From contig CALGEM010000292.1 in the NCBI GenBank assembly GCA_937881505.1, positions 1 through 7,469 on the forward strand: 7,469 nucleotides of DNA, read 5' to 3'. The translations under genes were made by a program, and so were the position numbers. Positions within the stretch are counted from its first letter, which is position 1, and each line of letters begins with the position of its first letter. The notes below the pieces were generated by a model. The model made no database searches. It had not been told where the DNA came from and worked only from the letters and a program-made list of their open reading frames with translations. Source of the stretch: an uncultured euryarchaeote (GTDB lineage Archaea > Thermoplasmatota > Poseidoniia > Poseidoniales > Poseidoniaceae). Shown in pieces: positions 1-5,051 of this stretch.

Positions 1-1286
1 CAGAGAAAACGGAGAATGAATCAGCATCTGAGGAGGAAGGTGAACACTCCAGCGAGGATGCTGACGCGTCAGACGATACCGAAGATGATGGCGAAGAAGA
101 TGAAGACGCTGCTGAAGAAGAATCAGAGGATGGCACGGACGACGATGAAGAAAGCAGCATCGAAGACGAAGACTTTGACCTCGAAGACGAGTCCGATGGA
201 CAAGAGGACGATGGAGACACGGAGTCTTCACAAGCTGACCGCAGCACGTTGGCTGCGCTTTCCGCCCTTGCCGACCTTATGGACGAACATGATATCTCGG
301 CTCAGCGCCTCTTCAACGAACTTGATGCTGATGGGAACGGGGTTGTTTCCATCACTGAACTCAAGGTCATGATTGAAGAAAAATACGGCGATGAACTTGA
401 CATCGAACAGGTGAACGCCATCATGGATAGTGCAGATGCAGATGGTGATGGAACCCTCGACATAACTGAATTCATCGGTTCAATGGAAGATTACGAAACC
501 ATGGAAGAGTTGGTTGAAGAGAAAGTCTTCCCTTCACCTTGGCAAAAGCGAATGATGTCGAAATCCTGGAACGATACGGTCTGGCCCATCCTCCACGTTG
601 GTTTCGGTCTTCTTATTGCCATCTTCATCGCAAACGGTATGTTCGGATTTGTTGATGGAAGTGGAGGCAATATTGCCTACGAACCCAACGATTCTGGACT
701 TATCCCAAGTGGAAACATCGCCGAAGGCGATATCTATCCCTGTGATGAAAAGTACCAGAAGGACGGTTGTAGGAACTCGCTAACGCCATTGGCTGGCGAA
801 AACGGCTCTTTGTCAATGCCAACCAACTTCTATTGGGACGGCATCCTCTTCATTATCCTGTCAGCGATTGGAATGGGAGCGACTCTGTTCTTGCACCTGG
901 TCAAAGCACCGGAATGGCGCGCACGCGCTAAAGCCATGCGGGAATTTGAGGAAGACAAATCCGACGCTTCTGAATCATCCGAAGAGGAAGGCCAGGGCGA
1001 CGAAGATGAAGTTGCCGATGATGAAGAAGACGACATTGCTGATGACGGTGAATCGTACGACGAAGAGGACGATGAAGATTCAGAATACGAGGATGAAGAC
1101 GACGAGGGCGATGAAGAAAGCGATGATGATATCGACATAGGCTCTCACATCGGTTTGGTCTTCGATGACGAAGAAGTCTTTGGCAAGATTGTCGAATTTG
1201 ATGACGATGAAGGCACCGTGACCATCGAAGAAGACGGCACGGGTGATCTTGTCACTGGATATCAAGAAGACATGTTCATTGAGTGA
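1..1286 (+). CDS. Acidic two-pass membrane protein with paired EF-hands (5' partial)
   Basis: The frame is open from base 3 (427 residues visible) and no start is seen, so the gene begins upstream. Visible order: an extremely acidic Asp/Glu/Ser tract (residues about 1-80); two canonical EF-hand loops, DADGNGVVSITE (bases 324-359) and DADGDGTLDITE (435-470), with Ca2+ ligands at loop positions 1, 3, 5, 9 and a Glu at 12; a hydrophobic helix (about 579-650); a loop of about 65 residues with two cysteines (residues 247 and 256); a second hydrophobic helix (about 843-902); a basic stretch; a second acidic tract (about 945-1135); and a 50-residue beta-rich end. Basic residues before helix 1 and after helix 2 suggest that both ends, including the EF-hands, are cytoplasmic and the Cys loop is outside. 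Calcium binding follows from the EF-hand family. The cellular role is unknown; a Ca2+-responsive sensor or scaffold is inference. The stop lies 4 bp before the next gene. Confidence 0.85.
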   Translation, partial: EKTENESASEEEGEHSSEDADASDDTEDDGEEDEDAAEEESEDGTDDDEESSIEDEDFDLEDESDGQEDDGDTESSQADRSTLAALSALADLMDEHDISAQRLFNELDADGNGVVSITELKVMIEEKYGDELDIEQVNAIMDSADADGDGTLDITEFIGSMEDYETMEELVEEKVFPSPWQKRMMSKSWNDTVWPILHVGFGLLIAIFIANGMFGFVDGSGGNIAYEPNDSGLIPSGNIAEGDIYPCDEKYQKDGCRNSLTPLAGENGSLSMPTNFYWDGILFIILSAIGMGATLFLHLVKAPEWRARAKAMREFEEDKSDASESSEEEGQGDEDEVADDEEDDIADDGESYDEEDDEDSEYEDEDDEGDEESDDDIDIGSHIGLVFDDEEVFGKIVEFDDDEGTVTIEEDGTGDLVTGYQEDMFIE

Positions 1287-1290
1287 GCCC

Positions 1291-1659
1291 ATGGCAAAAA
1301 AAGACCCTTTGGACCAACTTTCTGGTTATGCCGTCTGCCCAGTTTGCGGCTGCTTTGACCGAAAAGGGATGTACCGTTGTTCGGAGTGTGGGACCTTTCA
1401 CGCCGGCGGCATCATGGAAGAACGTGAGGCACCAACCGCGGCTGAAGTACGTGAATCAACAGTTGCGCAACCCATTGATCCAAGTATCTACTCGATAGGG
1501 CCAAACGCCACGATACCCGAGGAATCGTTTGATGAATCCGATGATGTTCGAAGTTGGGACGGTGGTTCAACTGATTTTACCTTCGACGAGGATGAAGATG
1601 TACCGATTGCTAAAATCGAACTTCCTGAACCTGAAATTCTCGCCAATGATGAAGATTAA
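1291..1659 (+). CDS. Small zinc-ribbon protein with acidic tail
   Basis: A 122-residue protein of unknown function. Near its N-terminus CPVC (residues 16-19) and CSEC (30-33) form a four-Cys zinc-ribbon pair, with an extra Cys at 21. The remaining 80 or so residues are low in complexity and rich in Asp/Glu, probably disordered. The ATG at 1291 is chosen because it lies 4 bp after the upstream stop and just ahead of the ribbon; extending the frame back to 1243 would overlap the upstream gene and add unlikely sequence. The tight spacing suggests co-transcription and perhaps translational coupling with the EF-hand membrane protein. Zinc binding is inferred from the Cys pattern. A nucleic-acid or protein adaptor role is possible, but nothing in the sequence decides it. 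Confidence 0.8.
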   Translation: MAKKDPLDQLSGYAVCPVCGCFDRKGMYRCSECGTFHAGGIMEEREAPTAAEVRESTVAQPIDPSIYSIGPNATIPEESFDESDDVRSWDGGSTDFTFDEDEDVPIAKIELPEPEILANDED

Positions 1660-1743
1660 TTAATTCTAACATATATGGGATTTAATAAATCTATGGCGAA
1701 TAACACATTTATTGAAAATTCAATACCGCAAAGGTTCACTAAA
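1660..1743. other. AT-rich convergent spacer with 16-bp inverted repeat
   Basis: This spacer separates the end of the + strand zinc-ribbon gene from the 3' end of the - strand tRNA. It is AT-rich and carries a palindrome at 1710-1725, with 7-bp arms TATTGAA and TTCAATA around a 2-base centre. The centre is too short for a good RNA hairpin, so a protein-binding site or chance are both possible. No clear oligo-T terminator is seen for either strand. Confidence 0.4.
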
Positions 1744-1820
1744 TGGTGGGCTCGGAGAGAATCGAACTCTCGATCTTTGCCATGTCAAGGCAACGTCATA
1801 AACCCCTAGACCACGAGCCC
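1744..1820 (-). tRNA. tRNA-Val (anticodon GAC)
   Basis: Read on the - strand, the sequence folds as a full tRNA. The 7-bp acceptor stem pairs GGGCTCG with CGAGCCC. A 17-base D arm follows, then a 5-bp anticodon stem (TTGCC/GGCAA) with loop TTGACAT, giving anticodon GAC at positions 34-36. After it come a 5-base variable loop and a T arm of GAGAG, TTCGATT, CTCTC. The discriminator base is A, and CCA is encoded at 1744-1746. No intron is present. Anticodon GAC reads valine codon GUC (and GUU by wobble). It lies downstream of the DUF5679-like gene on the same strand. Confidence 0.95.
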
Positions 1821-1846
1821 TAGGTAAACTGACCCAACGGCCATTT

Positions 1847-1867
1847 CTATTAAACCAATTCGGTTTA
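1847..1867 (-). promoter_or_regulatory. Possible TATA box of the tRNA, overlapping a small inverted repeat
   Basis: On the - strand TTTAATAG (1847-1854) ends 26 bases before the first tRNA base, the right place for an archaeal TATA box. It overlaps a 6-bp inverted repeat, TAAACC (1851-1856) and GGTTTA (1862-1867), with a 5-base loop. The same repeat lies just past the stop of the upstream gene, so it could instead belong to that transcript's 3' end. Only position and sequence support either reading. Confidence 0.25.
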
Positions 1868-1881
1868 TTCACGTCAACGAC

Positions 1882-2034
1882 TCAGGCGATGATCTTGGAG
1901 ATCTTTCCTGTGCAGCCCTCTTGGGAGCAAAATCCAGCCATGCGCGTTCGACCGTTCGCCATGACAATTTTCTTTCCGTCCTTGATGGGACCATAGGATT
2001 TGCACTTCATACAATAGCCCTCAACAGCTGACAT
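1882..2034 (-). CDS. DUF5679-like 50-residue zinc-ribbon protein
   Basis: The protein starts MSAVEGYCMKCKSYGP. It carries CMKC (residues 8-11), a central basic segment with NGRTRMAGFC, and a second Cys pair in CSQEGC. This order, a GYC-x-x-C start followed by a basic NGR segment and a second Cys pair near the C-terminus, matches my recollection of the DUF5679 family, whose function is not known. The second pair here is spaced C-x4-C rather than the usual C-x2-C. The ATG at 2034 is chosen because the family begins at this point; the longer open frame back to 2193 adds an N-terminus with no resemblance to the family. A weak TATA-like TTCAATAT lies 28 bases upstream, compatible with a leaderless message. 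The tRNA-Val follows 61 bp downstream on the same strand. Confidence 0.8.
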   Translation of the reverse strand: MSAVEGYCMKCKSYGPIKDGKKIVMANGRTRMAGFCSQEGCTGKISKIIA

Positions 2035-2062
2035 GATACTCAAGACTGGCGACTGGGAAGAG

Positions 2063-2070
2063 ATATTGAA
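2063..2070 (-). promoter_or_regulatory. Weak TATA-like element before the DUF5679-like gene
   Basis: TTCAATAT on the - strand ends 28 bases before the ATG at 2034. An archaeal TATA box normally lies about 25-30 bases before the transcription start, so this would give a leaderless mRNA. The match to the consensus is poor. Confidence 0.2.
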
Positions 2071-2088
2071 TCCTTTCCATGACTTTCG

Positions 2089-2152
2089 CCAAAAATTTCG
2101 GATTTTCCGCCTCTGAGGGGGGGCTTGGTGGGCGAAATTGATGATTTTTTGG
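2089..2152 (-). repeat. Nested inverted repeat with G-rich core
   Basis: Two inverted repeats share one centre. CCAAAAA (2089-2095) pairs with TTTTTGG (2146-2152), and AATTTCG (2094-2100) with CGAAATT (2133-2139). They overlap by two bases and the outer arm is offset, so both cannot pair fully in one stem. Between them lies a run of seven G on the + strand (seven C on the - strand). It lies 55-118 bases upstream of the DUF5679-like start. Confidence 0.4.
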
Positions 2153-2225
2153 AATATGTGGGCGTTGGATTTCCGAAAAACGATGCACTGCAAGCCATAT
2201 TGAGATTATTTAGTGGCTCCTCCAA

Positions 2226-2241
2226 ATTGCTCAATTGCAAT
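2226..2241. repeat. Short inverted repeat ATTGC/GCAAT
   Basis: ATTGC (2226-2230) and GCAAT (2237-2241) are separated by 6 bases. Five-bp arms are weak alone, but the repeat sits 4 bp from the perfect 9-bp repeat and has the same 6-base spacing, so the two may act together. Confidence 0.3.
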
Positions 2242-2245
2242 AAAT

Positions 2246-2269
2246 GTCGCATAACTCACATTATGCGAC
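2246..2269. repeat. Perfect 9-bp inverted repeat with 6-base spacer
   Basis: GTCGCATAA (2246-2254) and TTATGCGAC (2261-2269) are exact reverse complements around CTCACA. The repeat begins 18 bp past the stop of the - strand gene ending at 2288. As RNA it would make a stable hairpin of 9 bp with a 6-base loop, fitting a 3'-end structure. As DNA it is a dyad of a size typical for a dimeric regulator. No oligo-T tract follows directly, so an intrinsic terminator is not clear. Confidence 0.5.
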
Positions 2270-2287
2270 GAATAGATGCACGGAATT

Positions 2288-2620
2288 TTAGTTGATTTCT
2301 CCAAACCGAAGGTTTTGGAGTTCTTCATCAGGAATTTCGAATACGCCAACGAGTGGTGGGCCGAGTAAAAGGCCCTCAATACCACCGTCTTCAGCATCGA
2401 GTGTTTTCTGGATCTCGGTCGAGATGTTTCGCCAAGCGTCTTCGGAAACAAAAGCCGATTGAACCAACATCATAGCGTTGGATTCTGCAGCTAAACCCAG
2501 CCACGCGCCGATGCAACCCTCCTGGCGTCGCTTGAATTCTTGACGTGCTTTCAGCATTCGGCGCAACCGAGCATCCGACCCTTTCTTCCCTGAGCATACT
2601 ATGGTCTCAACCCAAGCCAT
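2288..2620 (-). CDS. Hypothetical protein, possibly ABM-like dimeric alpha/beta barrel
   Basis: A 110-residue protein that starts MAWVETIVCSGKKG. A basic, helix-like stretch (residues about 15-34) is followed by GCIGAWLGLA, a strand with LVQSAFVSEDAWRNIS, and a Gly/Pro-rich end with LLLGPPLVGVFEI. This alternation of strand, helix and strand, with the 'xSAFxSEDAW' segment, resembles the small dimeric alpha/beta-barrel (antibiotic biosynthesis monooxygenase) fold, but it is fold-level resemblance from memory and no active site is identified. The ATG at 2620 is preferred; the TTG at 2629 would add only three residues. HutI ends 69 bp upstream on the same strand, so a shared transcript is possible. 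The function is unknown. Confidence 0.7.
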   Translation of the reverse strand: MAWVETIVCSGKKGSDARLRRMLKARQEFKRRQEGCIGAWLGLAAESNAMMLVQSAFVSEDAWRNISTEIQKTLDAEDGGIEGLLLGPPLVGVFEIPDEELQNLRFGEIN

Positions 2621-2647
2621 GAATATCAACTCTTATTTTTTCAGATG

Positions 2648-2655
2648 GCATTTAA
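2648..2655 (-). promoter_or_regulatory. Weak TATA-like element before the 110-residue gene
   Basis: TTAAATGC on the - strand ends 27 bases before the ATG at 2620, in the AT-rich gap after hutI. The spacing suits a TATA box and a leaderless transcript, which would make this gene independent of hutI. The sequence match is only partial. Confidence 0.2.
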
Positions 2656-2689
2656 CATAACAATGGAGTCAGTAGATTACAGGTATTTT

Positions 2690-3946
2690 TCAATGAGAGG
2701 CGAACTGGCCGTTGAGGACCGTCGCAGAAAAAGGAGATGACGACGGTTGCAAAACCATCGATTCCCAATGTACACCATCGACGATGTTGAAATTGGCTGC
2801 AGCTCCTTCTGCGATTATGCCGTGGGGCATGCCAGAGGGATGTGGTGTCGTCCGCGCAGCGTTGACCGAAACAGCCGCCACTGCCTGAAGTGGATGCATC
2901 CCACACCGCTGAACCATCAAGGAACACATGAACGGAAGGCTGAGTGTTCGGCAGTTCGGATTGAAATCCGATGCAAGAGTAAAGGGAATTGACTCGTCAA
3001 CAATTTCGTCCATGTTCGGCCAGGCATCCCCCATAGCATATGGCGTACCAGGGAGGAATCCAGTATTGACCCCAGACTCCTTCATTTTCAATCGAACATC
3101 CATTGGCGTATGGTAGGCGTGATCTGCAGTTTCCACGCCCAAATCTGCAGCAAGTGCCCCACCTCCTCCGTCTGCAAATTCATCCACGTGCATTCGCAGT
3201 GCCAAACCTTCATTTCTTGACGCTTGCAAAACAGTCTCACTTTGTTCAACAGAAAACCAGCCTGGTTCACAAAAGACGTCAGCCGAACGTGCAATGTTTT
3301 GTTCAACGATAGCCGGCAATTGTTCAGAGACCAATTCATCAACATATGAGTCTACATTCTGTCCCCGAGGAATATCATGAGCGCCCATCCATGTGTGGTC
3401 AATGGTAGGAGTGTGTGCATTGTTGTTCAAGCGTTCAGCGACCTCAAGGAGGCGGAGTTCAGATTCAACATTCAAACCATAGCCACTCTTTGCTTCAAGG
3501 TGCGTCGTTCCTGTTCGTAAAGCCTCCCGCAGCCGCTGATAGCCCAGAAGATGCAAAGCCTCGTCATTCGCCTCCCTAGTCTGTTGAACTGTGTATTGTA
3601 TTCCTCCTCCCAGAGACGCAATTTCAGCGTAACTCTTCCCCTCTCGTCGCCATGAAACTTCTTTCGAGCGATCACCAGCCCAGAGAAGGTGCGTGTGGCC
3701 ATCAATGAGGCCCGGAACGACGGCATGACCTTCAAGATCAAAGCAGGCGGTTTCGCCAATTAGTGAGTGCCGTCCTTCAGGTATGGAATACTCGTCAATC
3801 AACTCTTGTGAATCTTTGATTGTTTTAATTTCCCCTTCTTCAACAACAATTCCTAACCCTGAAGGTTCTACTGAATTTTCAAGAGAAGGGGCGGACGATT
3901 TCCGAAAGGAAACCAGCGGCCCAATATTGATGAACACGCTCCGCAT
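2690..3946 (-). CDS. hutI: Imidazolonepropionase (HutI)
   Basis: HutI hydrolyses 4-imidazolone-5-propanoate to N-formimidoyl-L-glutamate, the third step of histidine degradation, in the cytoplasm. The 418 residues match the family length (about 400-420). The amidohydrolase metal site is visible: the H-T-H of GLIDGHTHLLWAGDR (His84, His86), His253 in MHVDEF, His276 in ADHAYH, and Asp327 in ASDFNP. The family signatures KSGYG (153-157) and MGAH (187-190) are present. The ATG at 3946 is chosen because it gives the usual short N-terminal strand; the frame stays open to 4036 but that would run into the divergent Kae1 gene. No hutH, hutU or hutG is seen in the window, so the rest of the pathway must lie elsewhere. 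It is transcribed away from Kae1 with 45 bp between the starts. Confidence 0.95.
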   Translation of the reverse strand: MRSVFINIGPLVSFRKSSAPSLENSVEPSGLGIVVEEGEIKTIKDSQELIDEYSIPEGRHSLIGETACFDLEGHAVVPGLIDGHTHLLWAGDRSKEVSWRREGKSYAEIASLGGGIQYTVQQTREANDEALHLLGYQRLREALRTGTTHLEAKSGYGLNVESELRLLEVAERLNNNAHTPTIDHTWMGAHDIPRGQNVDSYVDELVSEQLPAIVEQNIARSADVFCEPGWFSVEQSETVLQASRNEGLALRMHVDEFADGGGGALAADLGVETADHAYHTPMDVRLKMKESGVNTGFLPGTPYAMGDAWPNMDEIVDESIPFTLASDFNPNCRTLSLPFMCSLMVQRCGMHPLQAVAAVSVNAARTTPHPSGMPHGIIAEGAAANFNIVDGVHWESMVLQPSSSPFSATVLNGQFASH

Positions 3947-3991
3947 GACCCGGTAAGTGAGAAGAGGGTTGAAGAACAATCGGTCTGTGGA
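3947..3991. promoter_or_regulatory. Divergent 45-bp intergenic region between hutI and kae1
   Basis: The starts of two divergent genes are only 45 bp apart (51 bp if Kae1 begins at its second ATG, 3998). No TATA-like box, dyad or Shine-Dalgarno motif stands out, so promoter elements probably overlap the coding starts of the opposite gene. That two promoters exist here is inferred from gene orientation. Confidence 0.35.
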
Positions 3992-5005
3992 ATGCCCATG
4001 GCAGGTTGGACGCTTGGTATTGAGACCACGGCACACACGCTTTCATTCGGCTTGGTGGACGCTGAAGGGACACCCTATCCTGCTGCAAGCGACACATTGC
4101 GTCCTGACCAAGGCGGCATCCATCCAAGAGAGGCAGCGGACCACCACAAAGACGTCGCCGCCGGATTGTTCCAAAAGGTTCTGGAGCAACATGAGCTCGG
4201 CATCAATGACATTGGTGCCGTAGCGTATTCTCAAGGACCTGGACTCGGCCCTTGCTTGAGAGTCGGTGCCGCGGTAGCCCGTGGCCTAGCGACTCGGATG
4301 GATGTTCCGCTCATCGGCGTCAATCATTGCGTCGCTCACATCGAAATCGGACGACAACAATGCGGTTGCGATGATCCTGTTCTGCTCTACGTCTCTGGAG
4401 GAAATACGCAAGTCATTGCACGACTCAACGGTCGCTATCGTGTCTTGGGTGAAACCTTGGACATCGGTATCGGCAACATGTTGGACAAATTCGCACGAAA
4501 TCAAGGCATCCCATTCCCAGGAGGTCCGAAAATTGAGCAATTGGCGAAAGCGTACCTCGAAGAGAACCCCAATCCAGACATGGAAGGTCTCCAATTACCC
4601 TATGCTGTACGCGGAATGGACCTAGCATTCTCCGGCCTCCTGACCGCTGCTCAACGGCTCATCGATAACGGTGCACCTCTCAATGCAGTTTGCTGGTCTT
4701 TGCAGGAACATGCCTTCGCTTCATGTGTTGAAGTCGCTGAACGTGCCATGGCGCACACCGGTAAAACCGAACTCCTGTTGGGCGGTGGAGTTGCGTGTAA
4801 TCAACGAATTCGAACGATGTGTGAGGAAATGTCTTCCGACCGCGAGGGGGCCTCGTTCGCACCACCTCGCATGTACTGCATCGACAACGGTACAATGATC
4901 GCTCTTCTTGGATGGCTCGAGTTGAAGAAGCGGACCACTTCGTTGGAGCAGAGTGCAATTGACCAGTACCTCCGGACCGACCAAACGCCAATTGTATGGT
5001 CATGA
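3992..5005 (+). CDS. kae1: Kae1, tRNA N6-threonylcarbamoyladenosine transferase of the KEOPS complex
   Basis: Kae1 (the archaeal TsaD) transfers the threonylcarbamoyl group to A37 of ANN-decoding tRNAs, working with Bud32, Cgi121 and Pcc1. The 337 residues carry the ASKHA-fold signatures: GIETTAHT (9-16), HPREAADHH (44-52), the metal motif NHCVAH with His112 and His116, YVSGGNT (133-139), the DIGIGNMLDKFAR stretch (157-169), GGGVACN (264-270) and Asp298 in CIDNG. The length and C-terminal TDQTPIVW show a stand-alone Kae1; it is not fused to the Bud32 kinase as in some methanogens, and Bud32 is not next door. The ATG at 3992 or the one two codons later (3998) could be the start. Three more + strand genes follow. 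Confidence 0.96.
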   Translation: MPMAGWTLGIETTAHTLSFGLVDAEGTPYPAASDTLRPDQGGIHPREAADHHKDVAAGLFQKVLEQHELGINDIGAVAYSQGPGLGPCLRVGAAVARGLATRMDVPLIGVNHCVAHIEIGRQQCGCDDPVLLYVSGGNTQVIARLNGRYRVLGETLDIGIGNMLDKFARNQGIPFPGGPKIEQLAKAYLEENPNPDMEGLQLPYAVRGMDLAFSGLLTAAQRLIDNGAPLNAVCWSLQEHAFASCVEVAERAMAHTGKTELLLGGGVACNQRIRTMCEEMSSDREGASFAPPRMYCIDNGTMIALLGWLELKKRTTSLEQSAIDQYLRTDQTPIVWS

Positions 5006-5014
5006 CGAAAAGAG

Positions 5015-5038
5015 ATGAATACGGTTTTTAACGGGTAG
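5015..5038 (+). other. Seven-codon mini-ORF between kae1 and the next gene
   Basis: ATG to TAG encodes MNTVFNG, preceded by the purine-rich GAAAAGAG. It is in a different frame from both neighbours and overlaps the TATA-like tract described below. It may be a chance ORF; a leader ORF acting on the downstream TTG start is only a speculation. Confidence 0.15.
5024..5030 (+). promoter_or_regulatory. Possible TATA-like tract before the TTG-start gene
   Basis: An A/T run (GGTTTTTAACGG around it) is centred about 25 bases before the TTG at 5052. This is the expected TATA-to-start distance for a leaderless archaeal transcript, and it gives mild support to the TTG as the real start. The sequence is short and may be chance. 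Confidence 0.25.
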
Positions 5039-5051
5039 CGAGCAGAAATAC

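Larger units (their letters stand above)
2035..2287 (-). other. Spacer of 253 bp with several inverted repeats
   Basis: No convincing gene is present between two - strand genes. The spacer holds a nested inverted repeat (2089-2152) with a G-rich core, a perfect 9-bp inverted repeat (2246-2269) and a 5-bp one beside it (2226-2241). These could be a terminator or 3'-end structure of the upstream gene, an operator, or a structured leader for the DUF5679-like gene. The open frames across it (such as one at 2040-2252) have compositions typical of non-coding DNA. Confidence 0.5.

Noticed and set aside
16..372. A + strand Lys/Met/Thr-rich open frame at the left edge
   Set aside because: It is a shifted-frame reading of the acidic tract of the EF-hand gene and has no family resemblance.
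830..1138. A - strand Ser-rich open frame over the second acidic tract
   Set aside because: It is the reverse complement of the Asp/Glu-rich coding region; GAx codons read as Ser-rich TCx on the other strand.
2137..2144. A possible C box (TTGATGA) of a C/D guide RNA
   Set aside because: No D box (CTGA) lies at a suitable distance downstream on that strand, and the first base departs from the consensus.
2035..2193. Longer start for the DUF5679-like gene, adding 53 residues
   Set aside because: The family begins at the ATG at 2034; the extension has no resemblance to it and crosses the inverted repeats.
2040..2252. A 70-residue - strand open frame in the spacer
   Set aside because: It starts inside the 9-bp inverted repeat and overlaps the nested repeat, with no recognisable motif and no nearby ribosome-binding sequence.
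3947..4036. Longer start for hutI (448 residues)
   Set aside because: It would run into kae1 on the opposite strand and exceed the usual HutI length; the ATG at 3946 gives a normal N-terminus.
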